A stretch of DNA of 64,000 nt from Flavobacterium tructae (GTDB taxonomy: Bacteria > Bacteroidota > Bacteroidia > Flavobacteriales > Flavobacteriaceae). Positions within the stretch are counted from its first letter, which is position 1. The number at the start of each line of letters is the position of its first letter. Under the pieces are notes generated by a model. That model searched no databases, was not told the DNA's origin, and saw only the letters and a list, made by a program, of their open reading frames with translations. Below are positions 25,124 through 34,457 of this stretch, piece by piece. The position numbers were made by a program, and so were the translations under genes. The stretch covers positions 79,051 to 143,050 of the forward strand of contig NZ_MUHH01000020.1 of the NCBI RefSeq assembly GCF_002217475.1. The letters are read 5' to 3'.

Positions 25124-25564
25124 ATGAAAAAAATAGTACTATCTTTTTTGTTCTCTCTTTTATTTTTAAATTTTACTAAAGCACAATCCTCAAAAAACAC
25201 TTTATACAAAGGAACAATTGACGGAAAAATAAATGTCACTTTTTATATAAAAGCGGAAGAAAATCCCTGTACAGCCGACCTAATGTACACTTCAATCTAT
25301 CGTTATGACAAATCAGGAGGTTGGATTCAGCTGAATATTACGCAAAACACAAAAAACGAAAATCAGTTCGCGCTTGTAGAACATGGATTCTCAGGTATGA
25401 TGATTTTAACGAAAGAAGGCACCAATTTTAGTGGCTTATGGATAAGTCCTGACACTAAAAAACAATTAAAAGTGGTACTAAAAGAAGCCAGTATGTCTAA
25501 AAAAGACATCGAATCGTACGAAAAAAAACTGGAGAAAGTTAATTACGAAAACAATGACTGCTAA
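25124..25564 (+). CDS. Hypothetical secreted protein
   Basis: A 146-residue protein with a signal peptide (MKKIVLSFLFSLLFLNFTKAQ, split after AQ). A beta-rich domain reads TLYKGTIDGKINVTFYIKAEENPCTADLMY and later GTNFSGLWISPDTKKQLKVVLKE. This resembles the small beta-barrel lipocalin-like secreted proteins of Bacteroidota, but no family is certain. An upstream in-frame ATG at 25112 (adding MRLH) is less likely because the signal peptide starts at MKK. It lies between the truncated globin and the aromatic hydroxylase genes. Confidence 0.75.
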   Translation: MKKIVLSFLFSLLFLNFTKAQSSKNTLYKGTIDGKINVTFYIKAEENPCTADLMYTSIYRYDKSGGWIQLNITQNTKNENQFALVEHGFSGMMILTKEGTNFSGLWISPDTKKQLKVVLKEASMSKKDIESYEKKLEKVNYENNDC

Positions 25565-25704
25565 AAGACAAGCTTTCTTTTCTTATTGGGAAAAGTCACG
25601 AAAAATGCAATTAAAAAACATTTCGGATAAAAAAATTGATATAAATAGCAAAAATTAGCACTGTAAATCCGTAATTTTACATTCTAATCTACAACGTTTT
25701 CGAA

Positions 25705-27462
25705 ATGAATGCAAGTATTGAAACAAACCCGTTACTAGAGCGATTGCCTAAACATTTAAAGCAATTTATTAAACCTCAGGATTATGGTGATTATACACCA
25801 ATTAATCAAGCTGTTTGGCGTTATGTAATGCGTAAAAATGTAGATTATCTTTCAAGAGTTGCGCATCATTCTTATCTGGACGGTTTGAAAAAAACCGGAA
25901 TCGAAATTGACTCTATTCCAAGTATGTACGGAATGAATCGAATTCTGACTGAAATTGGTTGGGCAGCTGTTGCGGTGGATGGATTTATTCCACCAAACGC
26001 TTTTATGGAATTTCAGGCGTATAACGTTTTGGTTATTGCTTCAGATATTCGTCAACTGGAACATATCGAATATACTCCGGCACCGGATATTATTCATGAA
26101 GGTGCGGGACATGCTCCTATTATCGCTAATCCTGAATATGCGGAGTACTTAAGACGTTTTGGAGAAATTGGCTGTAAAGCTATTTCATCTCATAAAGATT
26201 ACCAGATGTATGAAGCGATTCGACTACTTTCTATTTTGAAAGAAGCGGAAGATACGCCTCAGGAAAAAATAGACGAAGCGGAGAAAGCAGTTGCCGATTT
26301 ACAAAACAATATGGGCGAATTGTCTGAAATGGCACAAATTCGAAACCTGCATTGGTGGACAGTAGAATATGGCTTAATCGGAACCGTTGAAAATCCGAAA
26401 ATATATGGCGCGGGCTTACTATCCTCTATTGGGGAGAGCGCTTGGTGCATGACAGATAATGTAAAGAAAATCCCTTATAACATTTCTGCAGCCAATCAAA
26501 ACTTTGATATTACACAATTACAGCCTCAACTTTTTGTAACACCAAATTTTTCCTATTTGAGTTTGGTTTTAGAAGAATTTGCCAATAAAATGGCTTTAAG
26601 AACAGGAGGTCTTTCCGGTATACAAAAACTAATTCACTCTAATGCTTTAGGAACAATTGAGTTGAGTACCGGTTTACAGATTTCAGGTGTTTTTACCAAT
26701 GTTCTGGAAGACGAAGGAAAACCTATCTACATTCAGACTACCGGGAAAACGGCTTTATCCTACCGTGAAAAAGAATTAGTTGGTCACGGAACGCTAACGC
26801 ATCCTCATGGATTTGGAAGTCCGATTGGAAAACTAAAAGGCTTCAATTTAGCGATCGAAGATATGAGCCCAAAAGATTTACAGGCTTACTCTATCGTAGA
26901 AAATGAAACTGTGAAATTAGAATTTGAAGGTGATATTATTGTAGAAGGTGAAATCATTACCGGTTCAAGAAATTTACACGGCGAAATCATTTTAATCAGT
27001 TTCAGAAATTGTACTGTAACTCATGGCGAAACCATTTTGTTTCAGCCTGAATGGGGAAATTATGATATGGCAATTGGTAAAAAAGTCATTTCGGCTTTTT
27101 CCGGTCCGGCTGATGTGAACAGTTTTGACCTGATCGATACCGTACCCAAAACAACTACTATAAAAGCACAACATACTGCCGAACGTGACGATCTGGAAAT
27201 CCTTTATCAAACCGTTCGCCTGACCAGAGAAAATAAAAGTGCTACAACTGAGTTAAACACTGTATTTCATAAACTGAAAGAATCTCATCCTAATGATTGG
27301 TTATTGGCTGTGGAAATCGTCGAGCTTTTGGAGCGTTCAAATGAGAAACAACTTTTACAGGAAGTTCTGGTTCATTTGGATCAATTAAAAGAAAAACGCC
27401 CTGAAGTGGCACATTTGATTTCTGGAGGCTTAGATCTGATTTTTGATAAAGAAGCGGTTTAG
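25705..27462 (+). CDS. Biopterin-dependent aromatic amino acid hydroxylase (phenylalanine 4-monooxygenase-like)
   Basis: A 585-residue protein. The catalytic domain occupies about residues 1-330. The iron-binding triad is His131 and His136 in APDIIHEGAGHAP and Glu221 in HWWTVEYGLIG, as in phenylalanine and tyrosine hydroxylases. These use tetrahydrobiopterin and oxygen to hydroxylate the aromatic ring. Bacterial enzymes are usually near 260-300 residues. Here about 250 further residues follow, with a beta-rich region (about 400-480) and a helical end, and no ACT domain as in the animal enzyme. The substrate is most likely phenylalanine; the C-terminal part is of unknown role. It is a single gene, followed by a composite repeat region. 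Confidence 0.9.
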   Translation: MNASIETNPLLERLPKHLKQFIKPQDYGDYTPINQAVWRYVMRKNVDYLSRVAHHSYLDGLKKTGIEIDSIPSMYGMNRILTEIGWAAVAVDGFIPPNAFMEFQAYNVLVIASDIRQLEHIEYTPAPDIIHEGAGHAPIIANPEYAEYLRRFGEIGCKAISSHKDYQMYEAIRLLSILKEAEDTPQEKIDEAEKAVADLQNNMGELSEMAQIRNLHWWTVEYGLIGTVENPKIYGAGLLSSIGESAWCMTDNVKKIPYNISAANQNFDITQLQPQLFVTPNFSYLSLVLEEFANKMALRTGGLSGIQKLIHSNALGTIELSTGLQISGVFTNVLEDEGKPIYIQTTGKTALSYREKELVGHGTLTHPHGFGSPIGKLKGFNLAIEDMSPKDLQAYSIVENETVKLEFEGDIIVEGEIITGSRNLHGEIILISFRNCTVTHGETILFQPEWGNYDMAIGKKVISAFSGPADVNSFDLIDTVPKTTTIKAQHTAERDDLEILYQTVRLTRENKSATTELNTVFHKLKESHPNDWLLAVEIVELLERSNEKQLLQEVLVHLDQLKEKRPEVAHLISGGLDLIFDKEAV

Positions 27463-27472
27463 TTTAGAAGTT

Positions 27473-27512
27473 ATTCTAAGTTGCTAAGGTTCTGAGATAC
27501 TAAGGTTCTAAG
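27473..27512. repeat. 40-bp CTAAG octamer array after the hydroxylase gene
   Basis: Five 8-bp steps: ATTCTAAG, TTGCTAAG, GTTCTGAG, ATACTAAG, GTTCTAAG. It begins 10 bases after the stop codon and is followed by a palindrome. Confidence 0.72.
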
Positions 27513-27531
27513 TTTTTAAAACAATTATATT

Positions 27532-27564
27532 AAATCCGACAGGTTTTAAAAACCTGTCGGATTT
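27532..27564. terminator. CCGACAGG palindrome, likely bidirectional terminator
   Basis: AAATCCGACAGGTTTT and AAAACCTGTCGGATTT pair perfectly over 16 bp around one base. It lies 69 bases after the aromatic hydroxylase stop. The T-run follows on both strands. It is one of three family members in the window. Confidence 0.65.
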
Positions 27565-27585
27565 TGTGCTTTTATAATATTTAGA

Positions 27586-27640
27586 GCGAAGGGAGAAATC
27601 CAACCTTTGTCAGGCTTCATACGAAGATTTCTCCTTCCGC
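27586..27640. repeat. GAGAAATC inverted repeat
   Basis: GCGAAGGGAGAAATC and GATTTCTCCTTCCGC are complementary except at two positions and surround 25 bases. The following CCCGAAATGACA is partly repeated near 48690-48720. It is a probable dispersed repeat of the intergenic type. Confidence 0.5.
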
Positions 27641-27662
27641 CCGAAATGACAATATTGAAAAA

Positions 27663-27702
27663 ATCTCAGAACCTTAGCGTCTTAGCCTCTTAGTACCTCA
27701 AA
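27663..27702. repeat. 40-bp CTTAG octamer array after the DUF4230 gene
   Basis: Five 8-bp steps: ATCTCAGA, ACCTTAGC, GTCTTAGC, CTCTTAGT, ACCTCAAA. Read on the minus strand it is a CTAAG array that begins just after the stop codon of the DUF4230 gene, mirroring the array at 27473. Confidence 0.72.
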
Positions 27703-27705
27703 AAA

Positions 27706-28344
27706 CTAAAGCTTCAAGTCCTCGCTAAACTCCTTTTCAGACTGGATTGTTTTTCCATTGTATTGCAGTTTCCAACCCATTGAATTGGTTAGAATTAAAA
27801 TCTTTGATAATTCGCTGATCAATCGGTTTTGAGCATTTGTTTTTAAGGTAGATTTCTCTATTTTTTTGGCCAGATTTGCTTTTACCGATTTGTTGATCTT
27901 GTTGTAATCGTCACCCGTAAATGGATTCAGTTTACTTTGTTCAACATCATAAAACTGTATATCAGGGTTGATGGTGATTTCTTCTTTTGGAATATTTAAA
28001 ATGGTAATCGTTTTGTTTTTTTCATCGATATCATATTTCACTTTGTGTAAATCGTAGGCTACAGTAACATTTGCGTTTACCACTACAAGTGCTTTTTTCT
28101 CAAAAGAAACCATGTCCATTAAATACTTCTGCTGGTTTTTATAAGTAATAACTTCTGAAAAATGGCCTTCGGTAACTACCAGTTTACCAACATTTAAGAT
28201 TTGCTGCTGAATAAGATTGGTATTATAATCAATAGTTGAATCGTCGTCTTTTTTGAATTCACAATATTTGAAAGCCAGCACTATGACAAGTACAGCTACA
28301 CCTAAAACTATTATTCTCTTTACTAAATTTTGCATTCTATCCAT
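27706..28344 (-). CDS. DUF4230 membrane-anchored protein
   Basis: A 212-residue protein with an N-terminal membrane anchor (VKRIIVLGVAVLVIVLAFKYC, about 8-28). A DUF4230-like domain follows, with LIQQQILNVGKLVVTEGHFSEVITYKNQ and KTITILNIPKEEITINPDIQFYDVEQSKLNPF. Members of this family are found throughout bacteria, usually with one membrane helix; the role is unknown. It converges on the aromatic hydroxylase gene. It has no partner in an operon. A cysteine (Cys28) at the end of the anchor does not form a lipobox. Confidence 0.87.
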   Translation of the reverse strand: MDRMQNLVKRIIVLGVAVLVIVLAFKYCEFKKDDDSTIDYNTNLIQQQILNVGKLVVTEGHFSEVITYKNQQKYLMDMVSFEKKALVVVNANVTVAYDLHKVKYDIDEKNKTITILNIPKEEITINPDIQFYDVEQSKLNPFTGDDYNKINKSVKANLAKKIEKSTLKTNAQNRLISELSKILILTNSMGWKLQYNGKTIQSEKEFSEDLKL

Positions 28345-28710
28345 TTATTAAACCAAATTACTTCTTTTTTTTACAAATGCCCCCTATTTGGGTAAGGTTT
28401 TTTTCTTCAGATTCATTGATGTGCTACTTCTTAAAGCTAATTTCTCAAAATCGAATCGTTTTTTATTTTGGGTTTTAATGCTCTTTTAGGAATTATGCTC
28501 TGTATACGATTTCAATCTTCATCCAAAAAATTCACCCTTACCATCTGTAGATCGATCCTTTTGTAATCTTTAACTTATATCTGAATTTTTGTTCCTGCCA
28601 AAATCTAAAACACGGGAACTTTTAGCCAATCAAGTGTTACTTAAAACGACCAGTTATATCATTGATAATCCGATTATTAAATCTGAATTATTTATCTCAA
28701 TTGTCCTAAA

Positions 28711-28718
28711 TACATTTG
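28711..28718 (+). promoter_or_regulatory. Candidate -7 element of the adhesin operon
   Basis: TACATTTG matches TAnnTTTG and is identical to the ilvA element. I see no good TTG about 20 bases upstream. A transcript from here would have a leader of about 160 bases before the adhesin. Confidence 0.45.
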
Positions 28719-28730
28719 CATTAAGTTAAG

Positions 28731-28838
28731 ATGAAGATAGAAGATGACGCCCATCAATTCAGCTTTGAAGGCACTACTTATTTCATTATTGAGTTAAACG
28801 AAATTTTAGTGCTTTCTTCTGAATTGTCATCCTTCTAA
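28731..28838 (+). CDS. Possible short ORF in the adhesin leader
   Basis: A 35-codon ORF beginning MKIEDDAHQFSFEG and ending ELSSF. It starts 12 bases after the -7 element and ends 45 bases before the adhesin ATG. No amino acid bias suggests attenuation and I do not recognise it. It may be chance. Confidence 0.22.
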   Translation: MKIEDDAHQFSFEGTTYFIIELNEILVLSSELSSF

Positions 28839-28883
28839 ACTTAACTATACCACAATCCAAAAACACAATTTAACGGACTCATT

Positions 28884-31800
28884 ATGAAATTTTCAAAATT
28901 ACTAAATGTGCTATTCTATATACTGCCTTTAGCCGCAATTGCCCAAACAGAAATTTCTGCTGTTGCCACAGATGCTTCTTGTACCGGTGATGGTAGAGCA
29001 GACGGTACCATTAAGATCACAGTCAAAAATGTTTCTGAACCTATAGTCTATGCTGTTGCAAAATCTCCTTATGATCCGGCAAATATCATTGCCTCTACAG
29101 ATTCTCTGATTACGCATTTAGAACCGGGAGATTATTTCTACGGCTATTACGAAAACAATACTTTTATAAAAGCTGCAACTACCATAAAAGTAGGCAGTAC
29201 CTATTCTTCAATTTCTCCAACTATTGGACTTTTTACCGCAAAAAATTATACTTACTGTGCATCAGATCCTGATCCTCTGGGGGATATTGCTATTAATGTC
29301 GAAAAAGGAAACCCTCCCTATACCGTTAACTTGCTAAATGCTTCAGATGGTACCGTTGTAAGAAACGTACAAACAACAACCGGTATCGTCAAACTTAGTG
29401 GTATACCAAGTGGCCAATATAAAGTTTCGGCTACAGATAATTGCGGTACTTTAATTTCACCTGTAACCGTATTGAATCTTCCGCCAAATGAAGTCCTTAA
29501 GAATTTTAACCTTGATAAAGGAACCATTAATGCTGTTGATTTAATTTATAATACTCCAAATGATGTCTGTTCCGGTATTAGCAGTGCTACCCTTCCAAAC
29601 GGATTATTAGCGGTAAGTACTGGCGGCGCTTATTTTAATGCTCTTCCTGCTCTTTATGGAGTTCCGAATTTTATTTACAAATTAGAGATTCAGAACGGAT
29701 CAGGTTGGGATGTTTATGACAATCTGACTCTTACTGATGTGAAGAAGAAATATGCAATGCCTTCAGATCGCTCCAAATGGGGTATTGTCCGTTTGAGCGC
29801 AACCTATTGCAACATAACAAAAACTGTTGAACTGGATTATGGAGCATCAACTATAGGGACTGTCAAACCTTTTACTGATTTTGAATTCAGTATCGAAGAT
29901 GATCCTTTGAATACCAATTGCAATGACACGGGACAAGTTCTGCTAAAAAACGTACCTAAAGATCAGGGGGGCTGTCTGCCTTATACCGTAGAAGTAACAG
30001 ACAACAGTACAGGTATCAAAAATACTTATACCGTTACAGGTATAAACAGTTTGGAAATTTGTAAACTAAATATTGGCAAAAGCTACACTATAAAAGTCAC
30101 GGATAATACAGGAATCGCAATAAAAACTTACACTTTTACGAACAATACCTCCAACACTTTTTCTCAAAAACCTGTTATTACTGATCCTAAAAATGTTTTT
30201 ATTGATCCCAATTATTTTGCTCCCGATAAAGACATCAAAGCCAAAATACAATTTTTCACAGGGCCAAGTGCTACATTTTTTGGTAAATGTGCACTGGCAG
30301 TATATCCTCCTATGGCCACTCCCGGTTATGTAGGCTTGCAAGGTAAAGTTACCGTAAGTCTTGTAAACGGTCCGTCACCACTGGCAGTAACCTACAAAGA
30401 ACCTATTTTCGGATTAGGAAATGAATTACTTCCAGGAACTTATACCATAAGAATAAAAGATTCGGCTTGTTTTGATGAAGAATTTCAAGTGGTTTTAGAC
30501 AGTTATTTTACAAAAATTGAAATCACCAACGTTAGTTTTAATCCAGGCGCCTCAAGATGTGATCGTTATAACAAAAATGTAACTATAAAAGTATCAGCTG
30601 TCGGTACAGGTGCAATAAACAGTACATTGGCCAGTTTTTATGGAAATAACCAAATTTTCCCCGGAATTGTCAGTGGACCTGCAGGCATGGGAACTTTTAA
30701 TGCCATTTTAGGTTCTAATTCTTTAAAAGAGGGAATCAGTAATTTTTCTTTTTTTCAGGATATAGCAGGAAAATATGAAATAGGGATAGCCAGAAAATTT
30801 ATAGGTGGAAGACCTCTCTTGCAAAGCGAATTAATTGAAAACACTCAAACTGCTTTTGTAGATGTTCAACCTAATTTCCCTGCGTTTGATTTATCTAAAT
30901 CCGGCGGAATTGTCTGTTTGGGAAATACAACAGGAGATCTTTATACCCAGGTAGATCAGGTCACCGAAACGGTCACTTACTTTATAAAAAAAGAAACAGA
31001 TTCCGATTTTCCGTCAACAGGACAATCAAGCCCTGTATTTAAAGGACTGACACCGGGAAATTATATTGTAAAAGCAAAAACAGCCTGCTATGAAGTCTTA
31101 CAGCCTCTAATTTTAAGAAGTTCATTTTCACAATTAATAAATGGTGGGGACAGGGCTGTTTGTATCGGAGGTGATATCAAATTGTCTATCATACAAATGG
31201 GACCGATAAACTCGATAAAATGGACACTGCCAGACGGTACCCAAATTGATGCCCCTGAATTAAACATCAATAATGTAACGGCTGCCCAAATTGGTACTTA
31301 CAAAGTAGAGATTAATTCTTTCGGAGGATGTTATTTCACCGAATCTATCAACATTACACTTGGAGGTCTGCCAACTCCAACAGGAAATTCTACTCAACAA
31401 TTTTGTGCTGCTGCTAAAGCCACTGTAGCAGATTTAATTACTGTAGAAACTAATGTTGTTTGGTACGATGCAGCTATAGCTGGAAATATAATTCCGTCTG
31501 CAACATTACTAATTGATGGTAAAACTTATTACGCAGCAGCAAAGACAAGTACATGTGAGAGTACAAACCGTTTAGCTGTAACCGTTAGCATCAGTGATCC
31601 AAAAACACCAACGGGTGCTGCTACGCAAGAGTTCTGTGCGGCAACAAACGCTACAGTAGCAGACTTAGCAGCTTCCGGAACCAGTATTATCTGGTACGAT
31701 GCATTAACAGGAGGAAATATAATTCCGTCCTCAACACTATTAATGGATGGCAAAACTTATTACGCAACAGCAAAGACAGGTACATGTGAGAGTACTAATC

Positions 31801-33464
31801 GTTTAGCTGTAACCGTTAGCATCAGTGATCCAAAAATACCAACGGGTGCTGCTACGCAACAGTTCTGTGCAGCAACAAACGCTACAGTAGCAGACTTAGC
31901 AGCTTCCGGAACCAGTATTATCTGGTACGATGCATTTACAGGAGGAAATATAATTCCGTCCTCAACACTATTAATGGATGGTAAAACTTATTACGCAACA
32001 GCAAAGACAGGTACATGTGAGAGTACAAATCGTTTAGCTGTAACCGTTAGTATCAGTGATCCAAAAACACCAACGGGTGCTGCTACGCAACAATTTTGTG
32101 CAGCAACAAAAGCAACAGTAGCAGACTTAACAGCCTCCGGAACCGGTGTTATCTGGTACGATGCCTTAACAGGAGGAAATATAATTGCATCCACAACACT
32201 ATTAATTGATGGTAAAAACTATTACGCAGCGGTAAAGACAGGTACATGTGAGAGTACAAATCGTTTAACCATTACCGTTAGCATCGCTGATCCAGTAACA
32301 CCAACTGGGGCTGCTACGCAACAATTCTGTGCAACAACAAACGCTACAGTAGCAGACTTAACAGCCTCCGGAACCGGTGTTATCTGGTACGATGCCTTAA
32401 CAGGAGGAAGTATTATTCCATCCACAACACTATTAATGGATGGTAAAAACTATTACGCAGCGGCAAAGTCAGGTACATGTGAGAGTACAAACCGTTTAAC
32501 CGTTACTGCAATTGTTAAAAATGATCTTCCTGATAAAGATCCTGATTGGCTTACGTCGGCCTGTATTTCAGAAAAAGTAACCTACACTACTGCGGCCGGA
32601 ATGTCGTCCTACAATTGGCTCGTTTCAAATGAAGGCACTATCGTAAATGGAGGTCAGCAATCAGATGATTTTGTAACAGTTTTGTGGAATAATGCCGGAA
32701 AAGGGGCTGTAGAAGTCAATTATATTGATGAAACTAAATGCAATCCTCTTGTAAATATTAATTTTTCTATAGAGATAAAGTCCTGTTTAAAGCCTAATGA
32801 AGATGCAGATATTGAGATAAGGAAAACTATAAATAACCCAATGGCAAACATCGGTCAACAGGTCGTGTTTACCATATCTGCTGAGAATCTGGGAGGAAAT
32901 AATTTCAACAATGTTCAAATTAGAGATATACTTCCATCTGGATATATGTATACCTCATCCAAAACTTCTTCAGGAGATTATAATATAACAACCGGACTAT
33001 GGAATTTGCCTGAATTGTTAGCCAAACAAACAGAAACATTGACGATAACAGCAAAAGTAAAAGCAACAGGCGATTATCTGAACATTGCTTTTCTGGAAAA
33101 TTCAACTCCGGAAGATCACAATCCGAATAATAATAAAGCGCAGGCGGGCATTACAAATCCGGAGGTAATTGTTTTCAACATGGTTTCTCCAAATGGAGAA
33201 GGCAAAAATGATTACTTCGAGATTAGGGGTCTGGAACGGTATCCAAATAATTCGGTAACCATATATAATTCCTGGGGAGTCATAGTGTTTGATACTACTA
33301 ATTATGGTGCAAACGATCATTTTTTTCGTGGAATTTCTGAAGGAAGAGCAACGGTAAACCAAAATGTAGGATTACCCCCAGGAACCTACTTTTATGTGCT
33401 TTCCTATGGAAACGGTGCGCTGATGACAGAAAAAAGCGGATACTTACATCTTACTTCCAGATAA
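28884..33464 (+). CDS. Large secreted adhesin with Ig-like repeats and CHU_C-type (T9SS) C-terminal domain
   Basis: A 1526-residue surface protein. The signal peptide ends at AIAQ (about 20). The N-terminal 800 residues are a series of beta-rich domains. Residues about 832-1216 hold five 77-residue Ig-like repeats, each with PTGAATQQFCAA, WYDALTGG, GKTYYA and GTCESTNRL; two cysteines per unit could form a disulfide. A DUF11-like domain (about 1307-1417: QQVVFTISAENLGGN) follows. The last 100 residues (VSPNGEGKNDYFEIRGLERYP, then IYNSWGVIVFD) are the gliding-motility-associated CHU_C domain that directs type IX secretion. It is the first gene of an operon with PorP/SprF and OmpA proteins, which in related operons are thought to hold the adhesin at the surface. 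Confidence 0.93.
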   Translation: MKFSKLLNVLFYILPLAAIAQTEISAVATDASCTGDGRADGTIKITVKNVSEPIVYAVAKSPYDPANIIASTDSLITHLEPGDYFYGYYENNTFIKAATTIKVGSTYSSISPTIGLFTAKNYTYCASDPDPLGDIAINVEKGNPPYTVNLLNASDGTVVRNVQTTTGIVKLSGIPSGQYKVSATDNCGTLISPVTVLNLPPNEVLKNFNLDKGTINAVDLIYNTPNDVCSGISSATLPNGLLAVSTGGAYFNALPALYGVPNFIYKLEIQNGSGWDVYDNLTLTDVKKKYAMPSDRSKWGIVRLSATYCNITKTVELDYGASTIGTVKPFTDFEFSIEDDPLNTNCNDTGQVLLKNVPKDQGGCLPYTVEVTDNSTGIKNTYTVTGINSLEICKLNIGKSYTIKVTDNTGIAIKTYTFTNNTSNTFSQKPVITDPKNVFIDPNYFAPDKDIKAKIQFFTGPSATFFGKCALAVYPPMATPGYVGLQGKVTVSLVNGPSPLAVTYKEPIFGLGNELLPGTYTIRIKDSACFDEEFQVVLDSYFTKIEITNVSFNPGASRCDRYNKNVTIKVSAVGTGAINSTLASFYGNNQIFPGIVSGPAGMGTFNAILGSNSLKEGISNFSFFQDIAGKYEIGIARKFIGGRPLLQSELIENTQTAFVDVQPNFPAFDLSKSGGIVCLGNTTGDLYTQVDQVTETVTYFIKKETDSDFPSTGQSSPVFKGLTPGNYIVKAKTACYEVLQPLILRSSFSQLINGGDRAVCIGGDIKLSIIQMGPINSIKWTLPDGTQIDAPELNINNVTAAQIGTYKVEINSFGGCYFTESINITLGGLPTPTGNSTQQFCAAAKATVADLITVETNVVWYDAAIAGNIIPSATLLIDGKTYYAAAKTSTCESTNRLAVTVSISDPKTPTGAATQEFCAATNATVADLAASGTSIIWYDALTGGNIIPSSTLLMDGKTYYATAKTGTCESTNRLAVTVSISDPKIPTGAATQQFCAATNATVADLAASGTSIIWYDAFTGGNIIPSSTLLMDGKTYYATAKTGTCESTNRLAVTVSISDPKTPTGAATQQFCAATKATVADLTASGTGVIWYDALTGGNIIASTTLLIDGKNYYAAVKTGTCESTNRLTITVSIADPVTPTGAATQQFCATTNATVADLTASGTGVIWYDALTGGSIIPSTTLLMDGKNYYAAAKSGTCESTNRLTVTAIVKNDLPDKDPDWLTSACISEKVTYTTAAGMSSYNWLVSNEGTIVNGGQQSDDFVTVLWNNAGKGAVEVNYIDETKCNPLVNINFSIEIKSCLKPNEDADIEIRKTINNPMANIGQQVVFTISAENLGGNNFNNVQIRDILPSGYMYTSSKTSSGDYNITTGLWNLPELLAKQTETLTITAKVKATGDYLNIAFLENSTPEDHNPNNNKAQAGITNPEVIVFNMVSPNGEGKNDYFEIRGLERYPNNSVTIYNSWGVIVFDTTNYGANDHFFRGISEGRATVNQNVGLPPGTYFYVLSYGNGALMTEKSGYLHLTSR
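31377..32531 (+). repeat. Five tandem 231-bp repeats in the adhesin gene
   Basis: The CCA that opens each unit falls at 31377, 31608, 31839, 32070 and 32301, exactly 231 bases apart (77 codons). Units 2 and 3 are almost identical, while unit 1 is the most diverged. The region can gain or lose units by recombination without changing frame. Confidence 0.92.
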
Positions 33465-33522
33465 AACAAAGAAGATTTCAACGTCCTCTCCCAAAGAAAT
33501 TTCATTAAAAATAAATATACAA

Positions 33523-34446
33523 ATGAAAAAGAGTTTAATTTTTTTAAGGTTCTTATTGCTTTTCAATGTAATAAATATGGCGGCTCAGCAAAATGCTCAA
33601 TACACACAATACATGTACAATACCATAAATATTAATCCTGCTTATGCCGGATCAAGAGGTATGCTAAGTACTTTTGCGCTGTATCGAGCGCAATGGGTAG
33701 GCCTTGAAGGAGCTCCAAAAACCAGCGCTTTTTCAATTAACACCCCTATAAACGACAGTAATTTAGGTATCGGTGTTTCTCTTGTAAATGACAAAATTGG
33801 CGCTTCTGATAAAAGCTCTTTATCGACTGACTTTTCTTATACGGTTCAGACTTCAGATAATTTTAAACTTTCATTCGGGCTTAAAGGAACTGTTAGTCTA
33901 TTTAATCTGGACACTAGTAGGCTCAATCCCGCAGATTTGGACGATCCGAATTTACAAAATTTAAATAATGTCATATCTCCAAATATAGGAGCCGGGATCT
34001 ATTGGCATTCTGACAAAGCTTACATCGGTTTATCGGCACCGGATTTTATAGTGACCAATTATTATGACAATAATGAAGTAGCCATATTCAAAAACAAAAT
34101 TAACTACTACTTAATAGGGGGATATGTATTCAATTTAAGTCCTTACAATAATATAAAATTCAAACCTGCAGTGCTCGCAAAAGTAGTACAAGGTGCTCCA
34201 TTGCAGGTGGATGCCTCCGCCAATTTTATGTTCAACAATAAATTTATGGTTGGAATCGCCTACCGATGGGATGCCGCTTTCAGTACCATGGCCGGTTTTC
34301 AGCTTACAGATGGTATGTACATCGGTTACGGTTATGACCTTGAATCTTCAAAACTAAACAATTACAGTAATGGTTCGCATGAAGTATTCCTGCGTTTTGA
34401 GTTTATCAGAAAACAAAGCAGAATGACAACCCCTCGTTTCTTTTAA
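33523..34446 (+). CDS. PorP/SprF-family type IX secretion membrane protein
   Basis: A 307-residue outer membrane beta-barrel. The signal peptide ends at NMAAQ (about 21). The family opening QNAQYTQYMYNTININPAYAGSRGMLSTFALYRAQWVGLEGAPKT is complete, including NPAYAGSRG and RAQWVGLEGAP. Proteins of this family work with type IX secretion and with C-terminal CHU_C substrates; SprF of F. johnsoniae is needed for secretion of the SprB adhesin. Here it lies 58 bases after the adhesin and 11 bases before the OmpA gene, so it probably serves that adhesin alone. Confidence 0.94.
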   Translation: MKKSLIFLRFLLLFNVINMAAQQNAQYTQYMYNTININPAYAGSRGMLSTFALYRAQWVGLEGAPKTSAFSINTPINDSNLGIGVSLVNDKIGASDKSSLSTDFSYTVQTSDNFKLSFGLKGTVSLFNLDTSRLNPADLDDPNLQNLNNVISPNIGAGIYWHSDKAYIGLSAPDFIVTNYYDNNEVAIFKNKINYYLIGGYVFNLSPYNNIKFKPAVLAKVVQGAPLQVDASANFMFNNKFMVGIAYRWDAAFSTMAGFQLTDGMYIGYGYDLESSKLNNYSNGSHEVFLRFEFIRKQSRMTTPRFF

Positions 34447-34457
34447 AATTATTTACT

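Larger units (their letters stand above)
28345..28883. other. Spacer upstream of the adhesin operon (539 bp)
   Basis: AT-rich and without a clear gene. It holds a -7-like TACATTTG at 28711-28718 and a 35-codon ORF at 28731-28838 of uncertain status. A stretch near 28380-28400 (CCCCCTATTTGGGTAAGG) is relatively GC-rich, without a clear structure. Confidence 0.5.

Noticed and set aside
31529..32425. Three similar minus-strand ORFs of 67-74 codons
   Set aside because: They are antisense shadows of the 231-bp adhesin repeats, repeated with the same period.
31377..32531. Tandem repeats considered as a CRISPR array
   Set aside because: The repeats are in-frame coding units without unique spacers; no cas genes are present.
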